Assembly: GCA_028565635.1 (NCBI GenBank) | Contig: JAOXYB010043193.1 | Coordinates: forward strand, 1-12,674 | Direction of reading: 5' to 3' | DNA: 12,674 nt | Origin: Phoronis ovalis | Lineage: Eukaryota > Phoronida > Phoronidae | Shown: one piece after another, positions 6,601 through 12,674 of the stretch | Layout of the letters: each line of letters starts with the position of its first letter | Position numbering within the stretch: the stretch's first letter is position 1 | Translations under genes and position numbers: made by a program | The notes under the pieces: generated by a model | Databases searched by the model: none | What the model saw: the letters and a program-made list of their open reading frames with translations, nothing else | What the model was told of the DNA's origin: nothing

Positions 6601-9288
6601 CTGGCCATAGTGTTTTTATGCAATAATAGATTTAACAATTTAAAATCAATTAATATATTATTAAGAGTATATGGGATTATTTGGCAGTTGCTATATTCAA
6701 TTTTTATTAAAACCTTTTCTTTATTCCAGATATGTGAGATGAAAAATTGCAACAAATGTATTTACTTTGAAGGAAAAAAGAAACAAGACCTATATATGTG
6801 GTAAGATTAGGACATGTATGTGATACAGCTCTTACAACACAATGTTTACAGTTTGCTGGCCTCATATCTTTGATGTGTATTCTATGTGGTTGCTGTTACT
6901 GGTGACAGTCCTAGATTCAAGACCCTAGTATAATGACTGAAATGACAAGAGTAGTGACAGAATAGTGTTTCCAGTTCATGTCACTTGTCATAAAATGTGT
7001 ATTGTTTCTTTAGGTTAGCCAATGCCGCTTCAGGTCCATCAGTAAAGTTTTTAGTTGAAAACGGTAAGTTTGGTTTTCGGTGATGGCTAATGTTATTTTT
7101 AAGTCTTTCAACCTGGTGTAAAATCTTTTAACAATTGTTAGTATAATTATATATGTATCAACCTTTCATGTGAAACTGACAGGCAGCAAAATTGTCAAAT
7201 AATTTTTTTAAATTTAGCACGTAGTATGCTATAATACCACAAACTGCCATTTAAAATCACATTTAAGCCATGTCTGTGTGTCATTAGTGTAAAACATTAA
7301 TTATGTTAATATAATTAACATTCTGATCAATAGATTGTTTAATTGTAGGTTTCAAATTCATTTATTTAAAATATACAAATGTTAGCTTATAGAAACATTT
7401 TGTTGCAGTGCATACAATGGAAGAGCTCAAATTGACAGGCAACTGCCTTAAAAGCTCTAGACCTCTTCTATCCTTTGATCCTGCATTTGACAAGGATCCA
7501 CACTGGTCATTGTTGAAAGAATTGTTAGTACAGGTAGGTGCACATCAATGTAAACTTGGAAAGTTACGAGAAACAGTAATTCTGCTAGTTAATACTTAAA
7601 ATAGCATGACCTTTTTAATGGAAGATACTGCGTATCTGCTCTTCAATGTTTACTTGTTCAAACATTCACCTGGTTTCAAATGCTAACGAGAACTACTTAT
7701 TAACTTACAAGCTTATTTATATTTATACCTGGTGCACAACTGCGTCACTGCCAGTATTATTGGGCAACTTTCTAGACTTTATTAGGCCAAAAACAGTTTG
7801 TTTTTGCTTGCTAAAAATCCCAATTGCTAATTTGTGTATGCTGATAAAAATGAAAACCTGTTTCTGACAAATAAAAAACTGGATCCACTCTGCTGATTTG
7901 GTAAAAAACGTATTAATTTGATCAAAAAAATTGGATCCTGGTTGCTTTTTTGGTCTCAGGATTCTGCTATGTAGCTGGAAGCTTGACTAGTCCCCCGGGT
8001 AGGCTGTTTTATCAGTGTAAAGTTTGAACAGGAGATGGTTAGATAAAGCTTAATTTAGTTACTAGAAAGAGAAATCAAATAAACTTTAGGTTCCATCACT
8101 GGAAGTAGTTTTGAATGGAACAATCTACCTTTTAGAATGACGTAAACAATCGATTAATAAAGTTTCCATTGTTTCAGACATTTGGTACCCCAATGAATCA
8201 TCCAAAAAGTCAGCCATTCATAGATCATGTATTCAGCTTTTCCATACTAGACAACAGAATATGGTTTAGAAATTATCAAATTGTAGAAGAAGATGGCTCA
8301 TTGGCTGAAATAGGTATGTTATAGTATGGATGTTCAGCATTTTATTTTTTTTACAGCAAGTTATTAACTGCAAGGTATAAGTTATTCTTGTTTCATATTT
8401 TTGGAATTTATTGTCTATCAAAATATAAAGAGATAACAAACAAAAATTTTACAAATACAAATTGTAAACATTCATGTTTGCTATTTACCAGTTGTTGTCT
8501 GTGATAAATTACATTAATTATATTTTTTAGAACCACCATGTATTGTGTTGCCTCGTTTATTTTCGTGGCTTGAGAACTCAGCTATGTGCAAGTTGATCAA
8601 GCACCATTACCTGTAACAATATTTATCCGTACTAGTAGAAATTTAAACTTGCTGGTACTAACCAATAGTTAGTTATTTTTTTAAGGTTATGTTTTCTTTT
8701 TATATTCTCAGGTCCAAGATTTGTTCTGAATCCTATAAAAATCTTTGAAGGCAGTTTTCGTGGTTTAACACTGTATGAAAATCCTCATTACACATCTCCT
8801 AATCAAGTAAGCAGCGATTTTTTAAAATCTTTGTTCTTTGTACAATTACATATTATCCAATGTCACATTTTCTTTCAACATGCCTGTAAGTTTGTGGCAT
8901 AGTTTATAGTGCACAGACATGTGTCCATGGCTACAGTTTTATTTAAATAGACAAACTAATGTCTCTTGGACATAAGGGACTAATAACTAGTTTTTCAAAT
9001 CGTAAAATTCCATAAGCATCCTGTATGTCATTTTGATTGTGTAATCTGTAACCGATTCCGAGAAGTTCAATAAAAAACAATGGAAATATCACAAACTATT
9101 TTCAGTATCGCAGTAACATGAGACGTATGGCAGCTGGGAAATATCTGGATAGAGTTGCTGCTCAGAAGTCGAGGGAAAGCAGAAAACCAGAGACCAGCTA
9201 CCAGCTTGATCCTACAGATGACGTCTTCACTACAGTAACAGCAGAGGATGTTTCACCTATTAGTAACACCAAGAAATCAAAAAAATAA
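3566..9288 (+). CDS. BRIX1: Ribosome biogenesis protein BRX1 homolog (Brix domain), complete, nine coding exons
   Basis: Join: 3566-3682, 4691-4802, 6241-6284, 6730-6800, 7014-7063, 7409-7533, 8178-8313, 8712-8806, 9106-9288; 933 bases, 310 residues plus stop. Brx1 is a nucleolar factor needed for 27S pre-rRNA processing and 60S subunit assembly. Residues 1-7 (MGKKRKR) are a basic, NLS-like start. The Brix domain runs from about residue 41 (WVNKQRVLIFASRG) to about 240. Landmarks are CEMKNCNKCIYFE near 93-105, LTGNCLKSSRPLLSFDPAF near 140-158, HPKSQPFIDHVF near 181-192 and ILDNRIWFRN near 196-205. Then come GPRFVLNPIKIFEGSF near 219-234 and LYENPHY near 239-245. These follow human BRIX1 closely. 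ATG 3566 has A at -3 and G at +4; an in-frame open stretch back to 3500 has no better start. All introns are GT-AG and every phase joins cleanly. The C-terminal tail is about 40 residues shorter than in human BRIX1. Confidence 0.96.
3683..4690 (+). other. BRIX1 intron 1
   Basis: This is a 1008-bp AT-rich intron. A (TA)-rich microsatellite lies at about 4620-4646, just 45 bp before exon 2, and a shorter one at about 4327-4340. No conserved ORF or recognisable element is seen. Confidence 0.8.
4620..4646. repeat. TA dinucleotide microsatellite
   Basis: A run of about 27 bases is made of TA units with one AAA interruption. It lies in BRIX1 intron 1, close to the exon 2 acceptor. Confidence 0.85.
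4691..4802 (+). CDS. BRIX1: BRIX1 coding exon 2
   Basis: The acceptor is TATTTTATAG before GGCAAATGG; the donor is TCAG before GTTTAC. It encodes GKWVNKQRVLIFASRG to LMPHAKS and leaves one base. This is the first strand of the Brix fold and its conserved helix (RHLMMDLRTLMPH). Confidence 0.95.
4803..6240 (+). other. BRIX1 intron 2
   Basis: At 1438 bp this is the longest intron of the gene. It contains two separated blocks of a degenerate repeat centred on the octamer GTACGAAT (4905-5030 and about 5700-5935, listed separately). Longish minus-strand ORFs at 5040-5381 and 5594-5980 are AT-rich and not recognised. Confidence 0.75.
4905..5935 (+). repeat. Dispersed GTACGAAT-motif repeat modules, possibly one transposon
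   Basis: Perfect GTACGAAT occurs at 4914, 5760, 5902 and 5919. Variants are GGTGTCCGAAT (4951), GTGCGAAT (5819), and on the minus strand ATACGAAT (5705-5712) and TGCGAAT (5259-5265). The modules at 4911-4966 and 5757-5830 share an order: ATGTACGAAT, then TTTCAGAAA, then GGGGTGT or GGAGGTGT, then CGAATAT. Clustered subterminal motifs of this sort are typical of transposase-binding regions in DNA transposons. The terminal ends were not found, so the outer limits given are only those of the motif cluster. Confidence 0.5.
6241..6284 (+). CDS. BRIX1: BRIX1 coding exon 3 (44-bp microexon-like)
   Basis: The acceptor is TTTATTTTCAG before AAACTAAAATGG; the donor is AACGAG before GTTAGT. It encodes ETKMDKKQNLFIINE. 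The match to human TKMDRKDKLFVINE and the phase (1 in, 0 out) fix both ends. Confidence 0.93.
6285..6729 (+). other. BRIX1 intron 3
   Basis: This is a 445-bp AT-rich GT-AG intron (donor GTTAGT, acceptor TTCCAG). I see nothing further in it. Confidence 0.85.
6730..6800 (+). CDS. BRIX1: BRIX1 coding exon 4
   Basis: The acceptor is TTATTCCAG before ATATGTGAG; the donor is ATATGTG before GTAAGA. It encodes ICEMKNCNKCIYFEGKKKQD to LYM and splits the following Trp codon after two bases. This is one of the most conserved Brx1 segments. Confidence 0.96.
7014..7063 (+). CDS. BRIX1: BRIX1 coding exon 5
   Basis: The acceptor is GTTTCTTTAG before GTTAGCC; the donor is AAAACG before GTAAGT. It completes Trp115 and encodes LANAASGPSVKFLVEN, matching the human GPSAKFLVQN region. 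It ends in phase 1. Confidence 0.94.
7064..7408 (+). other. BRIX1 intron 5
   Basis: This is a 345-bp AT-rich GT-AG intron (donor GTAAGT, acceptor TTGCAG). A small AT-rich inverted repeat lies at about 7296-7321 (ATTAATTATGTTAATATAATTAA). I see nothing else. Confidence 0.8.
7409..7533 (+). CDS. BRIX1: BRIX1 coding exon 6
   Basis: The acceptor is TTTTGTTGCAG before TGCATACAATGG; the donor is GTACAG before GTAGGT. It encodes V132 to Q173, including LTGNCLKSSRPLLSFDPAFD, a hallmark of the Brx1 subfamily of Brix proteins. Confidence 0.96.
7534..8177 (+). other. BRIX1 intron 6
   Basis: This is a 644-bp intron. The only structure noticed is two AAAAAxTGGATCC phrases about 50 bp apart (near 7876 and 7927), each followed by a Ctgnt-type context. 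They could be remains of a short tandem duplication. No coding signal is seen. Confidence 0.7.
8178..8313 (+). CDS. BRIX1: BRIX1 coding exon 7
   Basis: The acceptor is CATTGTTTCAG before ACATTTGG; the donor is GAAATAG before GTATGT. It encodes T174 to I218, with HPKSQPFIDHVF and ILDNRIWFRNYQI. It ends in phase 1. Confidence 0.96.
8314..8711 (+). other. BRIX1 intron 7, with a possible alternative terminal exon
   Basis: This is a 398-bp intron. A good acceptor (TATATTTTTTAG, ending at 8530) is followed in the phase required by exon 7 by 28 codons and then TAA at 8614-8616. If used, it would end the protein after the ILDNRIWFRN region with the tail EPPCIVLPRLFSWLENS and so on. No poly(A) signal was found close downstream. 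It may be chance. Confidence 0.35.
8712..8806 (+). CDS. BRIX1: BRIX1 coding exon 8
   Basis: The acceptor is TATTCTCAG before GTCCAAG; the donor is AATCAA before GTAAGC. It encodes G219 to Q250 (GPRFVLNPIKIFEGSF, LYENPHYTSPNQ), the end of the Brix domain. Confidence 0.95.
9106..9288 (+). CDS. BRIX1: BRIX1 coding exon 9 (last) with stop
   Basis: The acceptor is CTATTTTCAG before TATCGCAG; the stop TAA is at 9286-9288. It encodes a basic region (RRMAAGKYLDRVAAQKSRES), the family motif DPTDDVF, and a short KKSKK end. Human BRIX1 continues for about 40 more residues after this motif. Confidence 0.93.
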   Translation, partial: YRSNMRRMAAGKYLDRVAAQKSRESRKPETSYQLDPTDDVFTTVTAEDVSPISNTKKSKK

Positions 9289-9289
9289 A
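9284..9289 (+). terminator. AATAAA overlapping the BRIX1 stop codon
   Basis: AATAAA at 9284-9289 contains the stop TAA (9286-9288). If it is used, the 3' UTR would be only some tens of bases. A second AATAAA at 9570-9575 lies about 280 bases after the stop and a third at 10255-10260. Which one is used cannot be told. Confidence 0.4.
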
Positions 9290-9521
9290 TGTACAATAAC
9301 CAAAAATTATGTTTTGAATGATATTACATTCTCTGCTAAATGTAACAAGCTTTTAGGCATTTCTGCGCAAATTGCTTGCAGTTAAAACAAAGCATTATTC
9401 AACTGAACTTAGCTTCACATACTGTATTCTCATATATGACTACAGGTGGCCGGTCAATATAACATAGCATAGACGTGCAAAGGCAAACAAACAACACTAA
9501 CAAGGCGCGATTATTGAAAAG

Positions 9522-9609
9522 TTGAAATAATTTTGTCATTACCTCAGATTGTTTTGAGTTTTACTTTGAAATAAATTCTGTCATTACCTCACATCGTTTA
9601 GCTTTTTTA
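9522..9609 (+). repeat. 44-bp tandem repeat, about two copies
   Basis: Copies at 9522-9565 and 9566-9609 share TTGAAATAA, TGTCATTACCTCA and GTTT with scattered substitutions. A weaker third start (GTGAAATATTTATTGTTGCCATTA) follows at about 9613. The second copy supplies the AATAAA at 9570. Confidence 0.75.
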
Positions 9610-10189
9610 AAGTGAAATATTTATTGTTGCCATTAGCCCATGGATAAATTGCCTTGGTGCTCACGTGTGTTGATAGCCCTGTTTCATTTTCACACTGGCT
9701 GCATCAATTTTCTCAGGATGGGGACAGTCTCGCTACACTTGTGATCAAATTGATGGTAGAAGATGCCACGATGTTGCATGTTTTGATTTACAATGCCACA
9801 TTATTTTATGAATTCCTGAGTGCATTGTGGCAACATATAACAGTCGTGGATTAATGTTTGTCTGCCTTGAGATAATGCAACTTCCGCAATTCATTAATTT
9901 GCAAGGCAACTAAAACTTTTTTATGCTCATATACAAGGAGCTATTTGTGTAGCTGTGCAATTGAGCTATTATGTATGCTATTTTGTTAGGTGCCATTTTG
10001 TGTGGTCTATTGTCTGTGTGTGTGATATATTGTCTGTGCCATTTTATTGATGATTGGTAATATTTTGCGAGATAACATAACTTCTATCAGCATGGTTTTT
10101 GAGAATTTTTTTTGATTACATTGTCCAATTTTCTCACAGTAAAAATCAATGTCAGATACATTCAGATTTAAAAAACATTTAAATATAGT

Positions 10190-10195
10190 TTTATT
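10190..10195 (-). terminator. Candidate SPTLC1 poly(A) signal
   Basis: AATAAA on the minus strand lies about 300 bases downstream of the SPTLC1 stop. It is the first canonical hexamer noticed after the stop. Another lies at 10043-10048. Confidence 0.4.
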
Positions 10196-10490
10196 AGCAA
10201 CTAATTTCATTCTGCTGATTTGTATTGAAGGTCAACCAACCAGTTCTCGTGCAAAATAAACAAAGTACAAAAATATTATTGCACACCAAATCGTTATCAT
10301 TTGTACCACACTTCTTTGTCGTTGTTCTCTGGTAATCTACTCGAGACTCTACACACATTTCAAGTATATGCAATCCCATGTAGCTTGTATGAATAATTTC
10401 AGAAGAAACATTTGTCTATTAGTTTAGTAATCTTTAGATACTACTGTATGGCAAAGATTACTTCATGTTTGATGGTTATTAATCATATAT

Positions 10491-10572
10491 TTACATGATA
10501 GCATTTTTGATTATCTCTGCTGCTCTTTTGATATCTGCAGCATCTAAATCCACATTCACAGCCACACGAATA
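10491..10572 (-). CDS. SPTLC1: SPTLC1 last coding exon with stop
   Basis: The acceptor is CTTGTTTCAG before TATTCGTG; the stop TAA is at 10493-10491. It completes a Ser codon, then encodes [20 protein letters not shown] and IKNAIM. It matches the human C-terminal IRVVVTVEQTEEELERAAS region. Confidence 0.95.
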
Positions 10573-12243
10573 CTGAAACAAGAAAAAAAGTTGAAGCCTT
10601 TGATGAGTCTTGAGGTTTTGTATTTGCCAAAAAATTAAGATCTAGAAAAGTCCTTTGTCTCCATGTTTTACTCTTCCACAAGTAGCAGCACAATATGTTT
10701 TTTTTTTTGCTAGAATATCTTACTTCTTATATTTTATCTGAAAGCCATCACCCATATTTCTTATTTTAAAAGTGCATATTCTGCACAACTAAAAATGAAA
10801 CAATTCTAATCTGTTCAAAGTTCCTACATACCTCGGGGGTGGAAGGAACTTCTCTTCCTTTTCTAAATAGTGAGCTAATGTCAGAGCTATACCTTCATTT
10901 CTTGCCTACAAAAAGCATTTCAAAAGTACAATTCAAAATGGATGAAGTGTAGAAAAATATGGATTTCACAGCTGGTGCTTTGTATTTAGACCTGTGTAAG
11001 CTGACAAAGACATTGTGATTTAATGTGTGGTGACTGTTTATGGATAGGTATTGTGATATAGTATTAAAATTCACTTAATAATACTACTAAAAAACAAACG
11101 GTAGACCAAACTTATTTTTAAATGCTGGATATAGACAACTCTTTTCAAACACTCAATTTCAAAAATTTCTCAAATCAATGAAAACTGGTAGAAAAAGAAA
11201 AATTAATAAAATTAAAAGTAAGCTCCTATTCTGACAGTTTATGAAGCAGTATACATTATAGGAAGACAAGTACCTTGTCAACTATATGTTGTAAATATGC
11301 CTGGTCTCTTTGCCGATCTCCCTTTGATTTTTCGAGCAGTAAATGTATTATGGGGGATACTGGCTCACTACAAACTTTTAGTCCGGAAATACTGCAAAAC
11401 AGTTAAATGTAGAAGTAATTAATTGTTTTTTTACAATGAGTTGAAATAGTTCTTCGATGTATACTATTAGCTTTTTTTTGGGAAACAGCAGCAACACACA
11501 AAATATTTTAAGAACTTATCTTACAATAAGCCCTATGTTCATTTCAATAAAAGGTCTTACATTTTACTTGCAGATACTGCTGTAATGAAAAATTATCATA
11601 ACATTAAATACACAATTTTATGTAAACTGTAATTTTTAGCAGACAACATCAGATTCACTAAAATCTCAAATCCGGTAAAACACACTCATTCTCACCTCGA
11701 CAGCTGTTCATGCATTTTTTTACAATTGTGCTGGAGTTTTTCGAAAATTTTTGAGTTCTCTTCTAATAACGTCAAAGCTTGAGTGGCGGACGATGCTAAC
11801 ATGGGTGGTAATGAAGCAGAGAAACAATAACCTAAACCAGACAGACGCTGAAAGCATAAAAAGTTATAGTAGCGCTAACAGCACATATTATTTTTCATAA
11901 TAATCATTAAAATTGGCAATAATAACATGCAACAAGTCATCCAAGAATGCAGACACGTTTACTTCTTTGGGAACCTTGTTTTAATAAATGTAATAAACAA
12001 TATCTTGTGTACTCGTGTTCAGAATAAATTCTGCACTATGATATAATTTTATAGCAACAAATTTTAATATGCCTTAGTATTTTATCAGTTTGAAGAATCA
12101 TGACTATTTCCTGATTAAACTGCAAATCTAACAAATAGTAACTATACCTGATGGTCTACTACATAAGATTTTCCAACACAGAATCCACCAATGGAGCCCA
12201 ATGAATATTCCAATGATGCACAAATTAGATCTATATCATCTAT
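10491..12243 (-). CDS. SPTLC1: Serine palmitoyltransferase subunit 1, last five coding exons (partial)
   Basis: Join: 12243-12148, 11847-11696, 11391-11274, 10905-10832, 10572-10491 (minus strand), 173 residues plus stop. The 5' part lies right of the window. SPTLC1 is the ER-membrane subunit that pairs with SPTLC2 or SPTLC3 to condense serine with palmitoyl-CoA, the first step of sphingolipid synthesis. It has the aminotransferase class I/II fold but lacks the PLP lysine. The visible part corresponds roughly to human residues 300-473. Landmarks are [53 protein letters not shown], and [20 protein letters not shown] then LPPPSIRV. Human has close counterparts at each ([47 protein letters not shown]). 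Exon phases join without a break and the C-terminal length matches the family. No truncation or frameshift is seen. The gene is convergent with BRIX1. Confidence 0.96.
10832..10905 (-). CDS. SPTLC1: SPTLC1 penultimate visible exon
   Basis: The acceptor is CTTTTTGTAG before GCAAGAAATG; the donor is CCGAG before GTATGT. It encodes [20 protein letters not shown] and LPPP, phase 0 in and 2 out. Confidence 0.95.
10906..11273 (-). other. SPTLC1 intron between the third- and second-last exons
   Basis: This is a 368-bp AT-rich GT-AG intron. I see nothing further in it. Confidence 0.85.
11274..11391 (-). CDS. SPTLC1: SPTLC1 third exon from the 3' end
   Basis: The acceptor is GTTTTGCAG before TATTTCCGG; the donor is GACAAG before GTACTT. 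It encodes [20 protein letters not shown] to YLQHIVDK. The middle is variable, while ISGLKV and IVD match the human protein. Confidence 0.94.
11392..11695 (-). other. SPTLC1 intron between the fourth- and third-last exons
   Basis: This is a 304-bp AT-rich GT-AG intron (donor GTGAGA, acceptor TTTGCAG). I see nothing further in it. Confidence 0.85.
11696..11847 (-). CDS. SPTLC1: SPTLC1 fourth exon from the 3' end
   Basis: The acceptor is ATGCTTTCAG before CGTCTGTC; the donor is TCGAG before GTGAGA. It begins [20 protein letters not shown], nearly the same as human, and ends MHEQLS plus two bases of Ser. Confidence 0.96.
11848..12147 (-). other. SPTLC1 intron between the fifth- and fourth-last exons
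   Basis: This is a 300-bp AT-rich GT-AG intron (donor GTATAG, acceptor CTTTCAG). I see nothing further in it. Confidence 0.85.
12148..12243 (-). CDS. SPTLC1: SPTLC1 fifth exon from the 3' end (first visible)
   Basis: The acceptor is GTCGTTGTAG before ATAGATG; the donor is CATCAG before GTATAG. It has 32 whole codons, [20 protein letters not shown] then [12 protein letters not shown]. The acceptor has a weak pyrimidine tract and a 15-A run just upstream (T run at 12262-12276 on the plus strand). Confidence 0.95.
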
Positions 12244-12632
12244 CTACAACGACAGAATTTCTTTTTTTTTTTTTTTAGAAAATCCAGTATACTGATAGAC
12301 AAATTGGCATTTCGGTGAAGACGAACAGTTATAAGTCATTGTGTTTTCTCTATAAAATATTGCATTTTTTACCCAAAATAGGAAGAATCTAATAATAACA
12401 ACTAATCATTAGACATAAGTGGTGCAGCGTGCAAGACACATCATTTCACAAATATAATGCAGCGGGAATGAATTGAAAAATATTGCTTTAAAGCTCATAC
12501 ATACACACACACACATACATGTACATATGTATATATGTGTGTATATGTGTATATATATTATATATATATATATATGTATGCATATATGTATGCATATATG
12601 TATGTATATATAATATGTATATATATAATATG

Positions 12633-12663
<31 letters not shown>

Positions 12664-12674
12664 GTATATATATG
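12244..12674 (-). other. SPTLC1 intron, 3' part, running off the right edge
   Basis: Only the 3' part of the intron is visible. It contains a 15-base T run at 12262-12276 and then, from about 12496, a continuous TA/CA/TATG microsatellite to the window end. The preceding SPTLC1 exon is not in view. Confidence 0.85.
12496..12674. repeat. Compound microsatellite (CA)n, (TA)n, (TATG)n
   Basis: About 180 bases of alternating purine-pyrimidine sequence start with ACACACACAC, pass through TATGTGTG blocks, and become TA and ATATGTATGC units. The tract continues past the window edge. Such tracts are slippage-prone and can extrude cruciforms or adopt Z-DNA. Confidence 0.95.

Larger units (their letters stand above)
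9289..10490. other. Intergenic region between convergent BRIX1 and SPTLC1
   Basis: The 1202 bp must contain both 3' UTRs. Plus-strand AATAAA occurs at 9284, 9570 and 10255; minus-strand AATAAA (TTTATT on plus) occurs at 10190-10195 and 10043-10048, about 300 and 450 bases after the SPTLC1 stop. A 44-bp tandem repeat lies at 9522-9609. The block 9650-9860 is less AT-rich than its surroundings and holds a 66-codon plus-strand ORF with no recognised homology and no splice context. No RNA gene is recognised. Confidence 0.7.

Noticed and set aside
9654-9854. A 66-codon plus-strand ORF in the BRIX1-SPTLC1 interval.
   Set aside because: It starts at a non-ATG codon, has no known motif and no splice context, and sits in a moderately GC-richer part of the intergenic region.
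1-12674. CRISPR arrays, bacterial operons, tRNA or rRNA genes, a defence system.
   Set aside because: None is seen. The split genes and metazoan-type proteins show ordinary animal nuclear DNA.

Overview
The window looks like part of an AT-rich invertebrate animal genome. Its three protein-coding genes are split by short to medium GT-AG introns and encode metazoan-type proteins. The non-coding DNA holds microsatellites, an inverted-repeat element, a motif-rich intronic repeat and a retroelement Gag fragment. The clade cannot be fixed from sequence alone. A lophotrochozoan such as a mollusc or annelid is a guess.

Layout, left to right. (1) 1-573, minus strand: the 5' end of a retroelement Gag-like ORF, with GC-richer LTR/leader-like sequence up to about 870. 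It lies inside intron 3 of the next gene, in the same orientation. (2) 959-3239, minus strand: the first three coding exons of a PAIP1-like gene (poly(A)-binding protein interacting protein 1). They encode an RG-rich N-terminus, two tandem PAM2-like motifs and the start of the MIF4G domain; the rest lies left of the window. Intron 1 carries a probable transposon with a 179-bp-arm inverted repeat inside it. (3) 3240-3565: a compact bidirectional promoter with ETS-like sites. (4) 3566-9288, plus strand: complete BRIX1 (ribosome biogenesis factor Brx1), nine coding exons and 310 residues. All exon phases join without a gap. Intron 2 has a cluster of GTACGAAT motifs. (5) 9289-10490: shared 3' intergenic space between convergent genes, with poly(A) signals for both and a 44-bp tandem repeat. 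(6) 10491-12243, minus strand: the last five coding exons of SPTLC1 (serine palmitoyltransferase subunit 1). The window ends inside an SPTLC1 intron with a long TA/TATG microsatellite.

The gene pair PAIP1/BRIX1 links translation initiation with 60S ribosome assembly through one promoter. SPTLC1 belongs to sphingolipid synthesis and has no obvious functional tie. I see no new multi-gene system. The most notable points are the duplicated PAM2 motif, the large intronic fold-back structure, the BRIX1 intron 2 repeat and the intronic Gag ORF. All exon boundaries were read by eye from splice consensus, reading phase and remembered family sequence; no search was run.
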